Assembly (NCBI RefSeq): GCF_001029105.3
Contig: NZ_CP011807.3
Location: 744,001 to 808,000 of the forward strand
From: Pandoraea faecigallinarum
GTDB taxonomy: Bacteria; Pseudomonadota; Gammaproteobacteria; Burkholderiales; Burkholderiaceae
Direction of reading: 5' to 3'
DNA length: 64,000 nucleotides
Positions 27,815-36,036 of this stretch are shown here, in pieces. The translations under genes and the position numbers were made by a program. Under the pieces are notes generated by a model, which was not told the DNA's origin, searched no databases, and worked only from the letters and a program-made list of their open reading frames with translations. Numbering within the stretch: position 1 is the first letter of the stretch; every line of letters begins with the position of its first letter.

Positions 27815-29199
27815 GTTCCCGGAATTGCACTGCCCGCCGCCCAGGCACCGTCGCGCGGCGCTCGCTCCTCGAAGTGACGATTGGGCACCGGCGGCACGCC
27901 GAGATTCTCCCGGAAGGTGCGTCCTTCGTACCGGGTACGAAACAGGCCGCGCCGCTGCAATTCCGGCACTACCCGATCCACGAATGAGGTAATACCCACG
28001 GGCGCGCTCGGAAACATGATGTTGAAGCCGTCGGCCGCACCGGTTTCGAACCAGTGCTGAAAGTCGTCGGCAATCGATTCGGGCGTGCCGACCAGCACGC
28101 GGTGCCCGCCGCCGGTGAAGCGCGTGTAAAGCTCGCGCACCGTCGGCCGCTCGCGGCGAATCCAGTCCACCAGCAGCTTCTGGCGGCTCTTGTGCGAGTT
28201 CGTCTCCGGCACGTGGTCCGGCAGCGGCACTCTGGCATCGAAGGGCAGCGCGCCGAGATCGATGCCAAGGCTTGCGTAGTTCATGAGCGCGTTAAGGACG
28301 ACCGCCGGATCGCGATGCGACAGCAGGCTGTCGTAAATGTCCTCCGCTTCCGATTGTGTGCGCCCGACGATGGGCGAGACGCCCGGCAGAATGAAGATGT
28401 GCTCGGGTCTGCGGCCATACTTCAGCGCACGCGTTTTCACGTCCGCATAGAACGCGCGTGCCTCGTCGACGTCCTGTGCCGCCGTGTAGAGCAATTCCCC
28501 CGCGCGCGCCGCCAACTCGCGTCCGGCCTCGCTCGATCCCGCCTGCGCAATTACCGGCCAGCCCTGCACGGGGCGTGGCGCGCCCAACGGCCCCCGTACG
28601 CGGAAGTGCTTGCCGCGATGGTCCAGCGTGCGGATTCGCGACGGATCGGCCCATTGGCCGGTGACCTTGTCACGGGGGAAGGCGTCGTCGGCGTAGCTGT
28701 CCCAGAGACCGGTCACGACATCGTAGAACTCGTTCGCGCGTTCGTAGCGCACCGCGTGATCGACGTGGTCGTCGCGGTTGAAGTTCTGGCCGCCGCCGGT
28801 GGATGTCACCAGATTCCAGCCTGCACGTCCGCCCGAGAGATGATCGAGCGACGCAAACGCGCGCGCCACGTTGTATGGCTCGCTGTAGGTCGTGCTGACC
28901 GAGGCGACGAGGCCGATGTGCTGCGTCGCACCTGCCAGTCCGGCGAGCAGCACCACGGGGTCCCAGCGCGGTGCGCCAGGACTGTGGGCCAGCGCGACGG
29001 GGTCGGTCGAGACGAAGAGATTGTCGAAGAAGAACAGGGCGTCGAAGCAGCCGCGCTCCAGTTCCTGCGCGTAGTGACGATAGCGCGCGAATTGCGAATA
29101 GGCGTCGGTGTCGGTATCGGGGTGGCGCCAGCTGTCACCCTGTACGCCGGAGCCCGACATATAGGCACCCAGCCGAAGCTTGCGGGCAGATTGGCTCAT
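27781..29199 (-). CDS. LLM-class flavin-dependent monooxygenase (NtaA/SnaA/DszA family)
   Basis: A 472-residue two-component, FMN-reductase-dependent monooxygenase of the bacterial luciferase-like family. Hallmarks are GAYMSGSGVQGDSWRHPDTD, the LSGGRAGWNLVTSTGGGQNFNRD segment of the NtaA/SnaA/SoxA/DszA branch, WPVIAQAGSSEAGRELAARAGE and the C-terminal PELQRRGLFRTRYEG. Known relatives oxidise nitrilotriacetate, dibenzothiophene or alkyl sulfur compounds. The ATG at 29199 is preceded by GAGAGCAAG. It is divergent from an ABC sulfonate-type binding protein gene, so a role in scavenging sulfur from organosulfur compounds is plausible. Confidence 0.88.
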   Translation of the reverse strand: MSQSARKLRLGAYMSGSGVQGDSWRHPDTDTDAYSQFARYRHYAQELERGCFDALFFFDNLFVSTDPVALAHSPGAPRWDPVVLLAGLAGATQHIGLVASVSTTYSEPYNVARAFASLDHLSGGRAGWNLVTSTGGGQNFNRDDHVDHAVRYERANEFYDVVTGLWDSYADDAFPRDKVTGQWADPSRIRTLDHRGKHFRVRGPLGAPRPVQGWPVIAQAGSSEAGRELAARAGELLYTAAQDVDEARAFYADVKTRALKYGRRPEHIFILPGVSPIVGRTQSEAEDIYDSLLSHRDPAVVLNALMNYASLGIDLGALPFDARVPLPDHVPETNSHKSRQKLLVDWIRRERPTVRELYTRFTGGGHRVLVGTPESIADDFQHWFETGAADGFNIMFPSAPVGITSFVDRVVPELQRRGLFRTRYEGRTFRENLGVPPVPNRHFEERAPRDGAWAAGSAIPGTQPADTAAAIA

Positions 29200-29412
29200 G
29201 GGCTTGCTCTCGATCGATGTCGGTGGACGATCACGATAAGCGAGCCCTCCGCCTCGCGGCAAACAACGAAATTCGATAAGCAAACTCACATAAGCTAACG
29301 CGTGTTCGCCACGCTATGAATCGCATCAATCGATGGTTGGGGATCCCCGTAAGCCCGCCTAGACTGGCACATCCTCCACTTCTCCGGCCGCGCTTGCACG
29401 TGGCGACATGAC

Positions 29413-30561
29413 ATGACGACCTCTGCCTCCCATGCCGCTGTGCAGGAAAATCCCGTACTCGACGCGTTCATCGCCGCGTCCGCGATTGCCTTTGGGCTGT
29501 ACGTCTCGCCGCCGTCTCGCGCGGCGATGGTGCGCGCCGCGTTGGCGCGCACGGCAAAACGCGATTTGCGCTCGCGCGCCCGGCAGCAGTGGCCGATGTG
29601 GCGTGCACGGCTGCGTCGCGGTGTCGCGGTGGCGCTGAGCGTGGCCGCGATCCTGCCGTTCGCGAGCAAGGCGGCGGACAAGCCGGTGCTCGTGGTCGGC
29701 GATCAGGCGTACAACGCGCAGAGCCTCTTCGAAGCCTCCGGCGCTTTGCACGACGCGCCGTATACCATCGCATGGAAGCAGTTCCCGGCGGGCACGCCGG
29801 TGATCGAAGCGGTGAATGCGGGCGCCCTCGATATCGGTCTGCAAGGCGATGGCCCGGTGCTGTTTCTCGCGGCGCAGGGCGCGCCCGTCAAGGTCATCGG
29901 CATCTATCGCGACAGCCCGGATAGCGTGGTGCTGCTCGCGGGGCCGCACACACAGATCAAGACCGTGGCCGACCTGAAGGGCAAGACGGTCGCGGTAACG
30001 CGGGGGGGATGGTCGCAGCAACTGGTGCAGGCCGCGCTCACGTCGGCCGGACTGCCGCTCGATGCGGTGAAGTATTCGTACCTCGCATCCGTCGATTCGG
30101 CCGCGGCGTTGCAAGCCGGGAAGGTCGATGCGACGGCGACTTGGGAGCCATACGTCACGCGGTTGCGTCAGGCCGGCGCGCAAACCGTGGTGACGGCGCG
30201 CGGCCTGATCGCGGCGCAGAGTTATCTGTCCACCACGCAGAAGGTCATCGACAGCAAGCGCGAGTTGCTGGGGGATTTCGTCCAGCGCTATCAGCGTGCG
30301 CGTGAATGGTCGCTGGCGGATGCGAAGCACATCGAGCGCTACGCGGACGTCTGGGCCGCGAAGTCGCGCGTCGATCCGAAGCTGGCGCATCAATGGTTCA
30401 GCACGTCGCGCATTCGCTACGAACCGTTGACGGACACGGCCATCGCCGAAGCGCAGAAGAGCGTCGACGACTTCGTCAAAACCGGCACGCTGACGAAGGG
30501 CTTCGACGTGCGCGGTCTCTTCGATACGTCGTTCAACAAGTTCACGCAGGCGGCGCGGTAG
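29413..30561 (+). CDS. ABC transporter substrate-binding protein (SsuA/TauA-like)
   Basis: A type-2 periplasmic binding protein for aliphatic sulfonates or similar compounds. The mature core starts DKPVLVVGDQAYNAQSLFEASG and includes ALDIGLQGDGPVLFLAAQGAPVKVIGIYR, TVADLKGKTVAVTRGGWSQQLVQAAL and a C-terminal domain typical of SsuA. A clear Sec signal (MWRARLRRGVAVALSVAAILPFASKAA) begins at Met62, so the ATG at 29596 is a likely true start and the first 61 residues may not be made. No permease or ATPase gene adjoins it; it is an orphan that may feed another transporter. It is divergent from the LLM monooxygenase. Confidence 0.8.
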   Translation: MTTSASHAAVQENPVLDAFIAASAIAFGLYVSPPSRAAMVRAALARTAKRDLRSRARQQWPMWRARLRRGVAVALSVAAILPFASKAADKPVLVVGDQAYNAQSLFEASGALHDAPYTIAWKQFPAGTPVIEAVNAGALDIGLQGDGPVLFLAAQGAPVKVIGIYRDSPDSVVLLAGPHTQIKTVADLKGKTVAVTRGGWSQQLVQAALTSAGLPLDAVKYSYLASVDSAAALQAGKVDATATWEPYVTRLRQAGAQTVVTARGLIAAQSYLSTTQKVIDSKRELLGDFVQRYQRAREWSLADAKHIERYADVWAAKSRVDPKLAHQWFSTSRIRYEPLTDTAIAEAQKSVDDFVKTGTLTKGFDVRGLFDTSFNKFTQAAR

Positions 30562-30667
30562 GTGAGTTGCATCGCGCACAATTAGCACGCAAGCCACCCT
30601 GGCGAATGACCCGCGAGAGCTACAATGCACGCCAACCGGCGGGCAGCCCGCCTCTCAGGGGAATTGC

Positions 30668-31113
30668 GTGTCAGCCAGTGCTCCCAGTGCGCCGTATCAC
30701 GGCGCGCAAACCGTCAGCCGTCACGTCGTCATCGTCGTGTTCGACGGCGCTGAAGTCATCGACGTCTGCTGGCGTCGATGTGCACCGCCACGGACGTGTA
30801 GCACGGCCGTGTGTTCGTGCGCGACGGGGATCTCTGGACGTCGGGCGGCGTGACCACCGGCATCGACATGGCGCTCGGCATGATCGAAGCCGATCTCGGC
30901 CGCGAAGTCGCGATGGATATCGCCCGCGATCTGGCGTTGTTCGTGCTGCGCGGTGGCGCAGAGTCGCAGGTGAGCCGTTCGCTGGTGTTGCAGCAGGGCG
31001 CGACGTCGCCGGTGCGCGATGTCATCGCGTGGATCGAGAGCCATCTCGATGCCGACCTCAGTGTGGACGCATTGGCCGCCGTCGCCCGCATGAGTCCGCA
31101 TGAGTCCGCATGA
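30668..31113 (+). pseudogene. Decayed GlxA-type regulator (DJ-1/PfpI + AraC)
   Basis: Two fragments of one gene in different frames. The first (from the GTG at 30668) ends its homology at HVVIVVFDGAEVIDV, the opening strand of the DJ-1/PfpI-like domain. The second (about 30808-31113) resumes with VFVRDGDLWTSGGVTTGIDMALGMIEADLGREVAMDIARDLALFVLR, the end of that domain, and runs to DVIAWIESHLDADLSVDALAAVARMSP, the start of the AraC helix-turn-helix, then stops. About 130 residues of the middle and the DNA-binding end are missing. A 10-bp triplication marks the 3' break. Confidence 0.75.
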
Positions 31114-31119
31114 GTCCGC
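31090..31119. repeat. Three tandem 10-bp repeats at a pseudogene breakpoint
   Basis: ATGAGTCCGC occurs three times in succession (31090, 31100, 31110). It falls where the AraC domain of the GlxA-type pseudogene breaks off and a reversed DJ-1-type remnant begins, so it probably arose during the rearrangement. Confidence 0.85.
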
Positions 31120-31129
31120 GCCATTGACA

Positions 31130-31385
31130 GGGCAACGACGTCGTGCGTCGGCGCGCCATACCGTTGCCCGATAGCGTCCAGAGTCTCGACGCATCGAGCC
31201 GAAATGCCGCGCTGGCATGCTTTGCCGACCAGTCGGCGACACCGAGCGCATGCGCAACGTCTATCGCGCGCTTCTCTCCGGCGAACCCTTCCACCAGCGC
31301 CAACGACAGCGGCAACGACGCACTGGCCCCGGTCGTCGTGACGATGCGCAAACCCGGCATCAGCGTAACGATTCCTGTCGAATTC
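31130..31385 (-). pseudogene. Remnant of a DJ-1/PfpI-type gene
   Basis: On the minus strand, inside a longer meaningless frame, about 85 residues resemble the end of a DJ-1/PfpI domain: GLRIVTTTGASASLPLSLALVEGFAGEKRAIDVAHALGVADWSAKHASAAFRL. The N-terminal part with the nucleophile elbow is absent, and the C-terminal part runs into the tandem repeat. It appears to be a second, oppositely oriented relic beside the GlxA-type pseudogene. The assignment rests on motif recall and is moderate. Confidence 0.5.
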
Positions 31386-31446
31386 CCGCAATGACAACGA
31401 TGCCGCACTTCCTGCCGGCGGAGCCGTTGACGGGGCACCCGGTATC

Positions 31447-32370
31447 TCAGGCGCTCGCGCGCTGCAACACCTTCTCGCCGCCGAACGCACGCGGGCGCGG
31501 CGCATCGACGCGCTCGCGCAGCAAGGCGACCGCGCGTTGCGCGCGCGCCGAGAGCGGCCATTCCGCGCGATGGATCAACCACAGCGTGTCGACCACCGGC
31601 GGGCCGCAGTCCACGACACGGATGGCGTCCTGCGACGCGAACGCCTGCCGCGCGTACTGCGGGATGACGGTGAACCCAAGACCGCGCGCGACGTACTCGA
31701 GAATCAGGCTGATCTGGTTCGTGCAGCCCTTGCACGGCAGACTCTGCACCCCCGGATTGCCCGGAAAACGGCGGCTGAGCAAACGCGTCGACATGGCTTC
31801 GCTGTCCGGGTGTTCGATGAAGCCGATACGCTTCAGATCGTCCCACGTGTGGACATCTTCCCCGGCCGGCACCACCAGCTCCAGCGGCTCCTGCGTGAAC
31901 GGCGTGGCTGTCAGTCGCGGATCGTCGGGACGCAACGTCACCAGCCCCAGTTCGAAGTGGTTCTGCAACACGCCTTCGAGCACTTCACGATCCGGCGCGA
32001 AACGATGTCGCACCGCCATCGCCGGATTGGCCTGCTGCATGTCGAGCAGGATCGGACACAAGTACAACCCGATGCTCCCCGGCGTGATGAGCGTGACGTT
32101 GCCGCACTCCTCGTTGGCATCCTCCAGACTGGAACGCAAGTGCCGGGCTGCGCACTCCACCTGTTCGCAGTAAATGAGCAATGCCTTCCCGGCGGGCGTG
32201 AGTTCGACGGCGCGCGGACGCCGCACGAGCAGCGTTCCGAACTCCTCTTCCAGATGTTTGATGTGCTGGCTCACGGCAGCCTGGGTGAGACCGAGATGGT
32301 CAGCCGTGCGCGTGAAGTTGCCCAGCTCGGCGAGCGTGGCGAAGGATTTGAGCCACTGAGGATTCACCAT
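31447..32370 (-). CDS. LysR family transcriptional regulator
   Basis: A 307-residue LysR regulator. The DNA-binding domain MVNPQWLKSFATLAELGNFTRTADHLGLTQAAVSQHIKHLEEEFGTLLVRRPRAVELTPAG is standard. The effector domain has TPGSIGLYLCPILLDMQQANP and an unusual cysteine pair in SLPCKGCTNQISLI (CxxC), which could sense redox state or bind metal. It is divergent from an Old Yellow Enzyme gene, with a perfect 7-1-7 palindrome next to its own start codon. Many LysR regulators of OYE genes respond to electrophiles or thiol stress, which would fit the cysteines; this is inference. Confidence 0.9.
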   Translation of the reverse strand: MVNPQWLKSFATLAELGNFTRTADHLGLTQAAVSQHIKHLEEEFGTLLVRRPRAVELTPAGKALLIYCEQVECAARHLRSSLEDANEECGNVTLITPGSIGLYLCPILLDMQQANPAMAVRHRFAPDREVLEGVLQNHFELGLVTLRPDDPRLTATPFTQEPLELVVPAGEDVHTWDDLKRIGFIEHPDSEAMSTRLLSRRFPGNPGVQSLPCKGCTNQISLILEYVARGLGFTVIPQYARQAFASQDAIRVVDCGPPVVDTLWLIHRAEWPLSARAQRAVALLRERVDAPRPRAFGGEKVLQRASA

Positions 32371-32379
32371 AATGAACTG

Positions 32380-32394
32380 TTATCGAATCGATAA
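32380..32394. promoter_or_regulatory. LysR-type T-N11-A palindrome
   Basis: TTATCGA-A-TCGATAA, a perfect 15-bp dyad of T-N11-A form, lies 10 bases before the LysR start codon and 90 bases before the OYE start in the 114-bp divergent region. This position fits autorepression and activation of the OYE gene. Confidence 0.75.
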
Positions 32395-32484
32395 TTTGTA
32401 GATAGTTTCCATTATAGCGATGTGAGACTACCATGGCTCACGTCGATTGCCCCTGCGGCAACACCCTCCGAACCGAGAACCCTC

Positions 32485-33591
32485 ATGTCTGCTCTGTTTT
32501 CCCCGTTTGAACTCAAAAGCGTCAAGCTTCGCAACCGCATCGCCATTCCGCCGATGTGCCAGTACAGCGCCGTCGACGGCCTGACCAACGACTGGCACTT
32601 CGCCCATTACGCCAGTCTGGCGCGCGGCGGGGCGGGACTGGTCATCGTCGAGGCGACTGCCGTCTCGCCCGAAGGCCGCATCACGCCGGGATGCACCGGT
32701 CTGTGGAGCGACGAACAGACGGCCGGTATGGCGCGCATTGCTGCGGCGATCAAGTCGCACGGCGCGGTGCCAGGCATCCAGATCGCCCACGCGGGCCGCA
32801 AGGCCAGCGCCAACCGCCCATGGGAAGGCGACGATCACATTGCCGAAGACGACCCGCGCGGCTGGCCGACGCTCTCGCCGTCCGCAGTCGCTTTCGGCGG
32901 CGACCTCGGCAAGGTGCCAAAGGCCATGACGCTCGACGATATCGCACGCGTGAAGGCCGACTTCGTGGCCGCAGCACGCCGTGCGCTTGCCGCTGGCTTC
33001 GAATGGCTGGAACTGCACTTTGCCCACGGTTATCTGGCGCAGAGTTTCTTCTCGCTGCACGCCAACCATCGCGAAGACAATTACGGTGGCGACCTTGCCG
33101 GCCGTAGCCGCTTCCTGCTCGAGACGCTGGCTGCCGTGCGCGAAGTGTGGCCGGAGCACCTGCCGCTCACCGCGCGTTTCGGCGTCATCGAATACGACGG
33201 CCGCGACGAAGAAACGCTGGCGGAATCGATCGCGCTCGCGCGTCAGATGCGCGAAGGCGGACTGGATCTGCTGAGCGTGAGCGTGGGCTTTTCGACACCG
33301 AATGCGAACATTCCCTGGGGTACGCCGTTCCTCGCACCGATTTCGGCGCGCGTGAAAAACGAAGCGGGTATTCCGGTCGCATCGGCCTGGGGCATCGACG
33401 ACCCGGTCGTTGCGAACCGCATCGTGGCCGACGGCCAACTGGATCTCGTGATGGTCGGCCGCGCCCATCTGGCGAACCCGCACTGGCCGTACTTCGCTGC
33501 GCGCGAACTCGATGAGAAGCGCCCGACGTGGGTGCTGCCCGCGCCGTACGCCCACTGGCTTGCGCGCTATCGCGCGCCGCGCGCCGCCTAA
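32485..33591 (+). CDS. Old Yellow Enzyme family NADH:flavin oxidoreductase (XenA/YqjM class)
   Basis: A 368-residue FMN ene-reductase, an (alpha/beta)8 barrel. It has the redox-tuning cysteine in IPPMCQYSA near residue 25, which defines the thermophilic-like YqjM/XenA class, the IQIAHAGRKAS segment, the substrate-binding pair in WLELHFAHGYLAQSFFS, the NHREDNYGG loop, and LVMVGRAHLANPHWPY at the phosphate site. It reduces activated C=C bonds and nitro compounds with NAD(P)H in the cytosol. The frame starts at 32422, but the ATG at 32485 matches the family. Probably controlled by the divergent LysR protein. Confidence 0.93.
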   Translation: MSALFSPFELKSVKLRNRIAIPPMCQYSAVDGLTNDWHFAHYASLARGGAGLVIVEATAVSPEGRITPGCTGLWSDEQTAGMARIAAAIKSHGAVPGIQIAHAGRKASANRPWEGDDHIAEDDPRGWPTLSPSAVAFGGDLGKVPKAMTLDDIARVKADFVAAARRALAAGFEWLELHFAHGYLAQSFFSLHANHREDNYGGDLAGRSRFLLETLAAVREVWPEHLPLTARFGVIEYDGRDEETLAESIALARQMREGGLDLLSVSVGFSTPNANIPWGTPFLAPISARVKNEAGIPVASAWGIDDPVVANRIVADGQLDLVMVGRAHLANPHWPYFAARELDEKRPTWVLPAPYAHWLARYRAPRAA

Positions 33592-33635
33592 GCCGCATGA
33601 AGTCAGCCCGACGAAGTCGGTCATAGCGTCTCCTG

Positions 33636-33682
33636 AAACGCAACGCCCCCGGACGTCGAAGAACGCCGGGGGCGTTGCGTTT
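33636..33682. terminator. Bidirectional intrinsic terminator
   Basis: AAACGCAACGCCCCCGG (33636-33652) pairs over 17 bp with CCGGGGGCGTTGCGTTT (33666-33682); the loop is 13 bases. A-run and T-run flank the stem, so it can stop transcription from both the OYE gene and the convergent amidotransferase gene. Confidence 0.85.
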
Positions 33683-33695
33683 GCGCTTGCGTTCG

Positions 33696-35771
33696 TCAGA
33701 CGGCAGAGGCGGACGGGGGCTTGGCGCGAGGGCCTTTCAATTCGCCGATAACCGCTTGCTTTGCGCGGTGGGCTTGGGCGGCATCGGAGAAGATTTTCCA
33801 GAAAATCTGGTTGGCGGAAGACATCTGAAGGCTCTCACGGGGAGGGACAAAGCTCTTTGGCGCTCTGTACATGGGTTCTGTCCTGAAAAACTCCGGATGG
33901 AATTGCAGCATAAGGGCGGGCACTGCTCCGGCATGAGGGCTTTCAACCGCCTCGACCAGTCCTTCGTGTACGACAGAGGGTTTCAGATGCTCGACAAGCG
34001 ACTGCGCGGATACGGGGATCGCCTGATGGTGCGACACCACGCTGGCGAGCGTCTCGCGCATGGCTTCGCCGTATATCCCATTTCGGCTGCCCGGCGTCAG
34101 ATCGAAGTCTCGCTTGCCACGCTGACCTTCAACGTTTTGCCGCATTTTCGCGCCGAAGTACACATTGACCAACTGGAAGCCGCGGCAAATGGCCAACATT
34201 GGAATACCCCGATTCAGGGATTCGCGCAGTAGCGCCAACTCCAGCAGAGAACGCCGGTAGTCGCTCCCCGGCCGGGGGATCTCTTCCTCCTCGCCATACA
34301 AGGCTGAAGGAAGATCCTCACCGCCAGGCAGCACGATGGCATTGACGTTAGCGCTCAACGTTTTTGCCTTTGCCGTAATGCTGGTCAATTGCGCGAATGT
34401 CTCAGGGGCGTCGTCGACGATGCGCAGCAGGCGCTGGGCGATAGGGAGGTCGCCGGCCGCGCCCACTGCGACCCGCTGCCACACGATGTCAATCTCATGG
34501 TCGAATTTTCTACGATCGATCGAAGGCGAGCGCATGGCGATACGCAGCGGGATCATGTTGGCGACCTGGTCGAGCTTCACGAGGACCCTGGGAATCGATG
34601 TGCCGCGATCCTCGGGATCGATCAGCAGGACAGCCGTCGGCTTGGTTAATCCGACAGTCTTGCGAGAGTCGCAATCGACATCGAAATCCTGCAACACATC
34701 GAAGAACACCGAATTCTCCAGATGGCTGTTTCGAATCGACGAGCCGCTGACTTCGGCGTTCAGGAAATGGGTTCCGGCCATCGTGACAGTGTCAAATCGG
34801 GAGTCCAGAATTCGTGCGTTTTCAAAGCTCCCGATGACAAGGTCGCACCGTTCGAAACTGACGCCGTCGAGCGAAGCGCACGCCATCATGACTTCACGCA
34901 TGATGCAGTCCTGGAACAGGCAGTTCTCGAACGAGGTGTTGATGAACGACACGTTCCTCAGATTGCATGCGACGAATTGGGTGTCCGAAAGATGCGACTC
35001 ATCGAAAGCGCACCAGTCGATCGTGCAGTTGAAGAACTGCACGCCGCTGAGTCTCGCGTGCATCAGCGGTGTGTCGGCGTCAAGCGTGATGCATGACAAT
35101 TGCGTCGAGAAGCCGGCCGCTGTCAGGCACGCTGCCACATCCAGAGGCGCGCCTTCGCCACGCTTGCTCGCATCCATGAGACACGACAGAAACTGCGTCT
35201 GCGATATTTGCGACATCTGCGACATCTGTGCTACGGCCGGCGGCGCTCTGCGAGCGCTCCCGGAGTGAGTCACGGATGTGGATGCCTGGCTTCGCGCACG
35301 CGCAACGCCATGCGAACAGACCCGGGGAAGGTGATGCCGCGTTTCGGCAAGGAGGGCGGACAGCGAGTCGTCGTCGACGTTCCGGGTAAAGGGTATCGGG
35401 GCCACCCGTGCCGCGCCGACTTGATGCTCCAACGTCCCGGCCGGTGGCGTGCCGGGCCTGCTCCCCAACCGGGTTTGCTGCGTGCCGGACGTCAGACGCT
35501 CCTTGAGTGCCCTCTCCTGCAACGGTGTCAGGTTCAGCGCTCGTGCGTCTGTGATAGTGCAATGCACGCTTTCGAACTCACGGCGAAGTTGTGTCGAAGC
35601 CGGTAAAGTGCGACGGGATTCCGGATGTACCGAGGGCGGGGGCGAGGCAATGGCAGGTTTTACGTCAACGAGGGTCGCAGCGATAGGCGATTCGAACGCC
35701 GGGGAGCGATCCGGCTGGAGGGGGGCAGAGAGCGAGGCGAGCTGGGCGCCTGTGATTTCGACGCTGGGCAT
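33696..35771 (-). CDS. Pentapeptide-repeat / class C26 glutamine amidotransferase fusion
   Basis: A 691-residue protein (693 if the GTG at 35777 is used; the ATG at 35771 has GGAA 10 bases upstream). Residue numbers are from the GTG. Residues 1-195 are Ser/Pro/Arg-rich and look disordered, with a MSQMSQISQ repeat. Residues 236-360 form a pentapeptide-repeat helix (VQFFNC, TQFVACNLRNVSFINTSF, FENARILDSRF). Residues 385-690 are a peptidase C26/PuuD-like amidotransferase: VLPGGEDLPSALYG, nucleophile Cys531 in LAICRGFQLVN, and His627 and Glu629 in LQFHPEFF. No signal peptide. The gene has more AT and atypical codons than its neighbours. A secreted effector or gamma-glutamyl hydrolase targeted to a partner are possibilities. 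Confidence 0.8.
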   Translation of the reverse strand: MPSVEITGAQLASLSAPLQPDRSPAFESPIAATLVDVKPAIASPPPSVHPESRRTLPASTQLRREFESVHCTITDARALNLTPLQERALKERLTSGTQQTRLGSRPGTPPAGTLEHQVGAARVAPIPFTRNVDDDSLSALLAETRHHLPRVCSHGVARARSQASTSVTHSGSARRAPPAVAQMSQMSQISQTQFLSCLMDASKRGEGAPLDVAACLTAAGFSTQLSCITLDADTPLMHARLSGVQFFNCTIDWCAFDESHLSDTQFVACNLRNVSFINTSFENCLFQDCIMREVMMACASLDGVSFERCDLVIGSFENARILDSRFDTVTMAGTHFLNAEVSGSSIRNSHLENSVFFDVLQDFDVDCDSRKTVGLTKPTAVLLIDPEDRGTSIPRVLVKLDQVANMIPLRIAMRSPSIDRRKFDHEIDIVWQRVAVGAAGDLPIAQRLLRIVDDAPETFAQLTSITAKAKTLSANVNAIVLPGGEDLPSALYGEEEEIPRPGSDYRRSLLELALLRESLNRGIPMLAICRGFQLVNVYFGAKMRQNVEGQRGKRDFDLTPGSRNGIYGEAMRETLASVVSHHQAIPVSAQSLVEHLKPSVVHEGLVEAVESPHAGAVPALMLQFHPEFFRTEPMYRAPKSFVPPRESLQMSSANQIFWKIFSDAAQAHRAKQAVIGELKGPRAKPPSASAV

Positions 35772-36036
35772 TTTCACGACATTCCATAACGAGTATTCGG
35801 AGGTGCTGACAACCTTTGCGTTTTTGCGTTACGGCGCTTGCAACGCGGAAGTCTTTGATGACTCGCTCGTGAATGCTGTTCCTGCCCAGCGAAAAGATGT
35901 GACGATCGCGCGTCGTATGGTTGTGCAAAGTCACGAAGGTGAATCGGGGACGGTCATGTCCCGCCATTTCGAGCGGGAGTTCACCCAACGTGTCGAAGGG
36001 ACGGCGAGGACGTGGCGACGATTGACAAGCCCTGCG

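Noticed and set aside
31058..31846. 262-residue minus-strand frame across the LysR end
   Set aside because: Most of it is an out-of-frame reading of the LysR gene; only the 31130-31385 part resembles a decayed DJ-1 gene and is reported as such.
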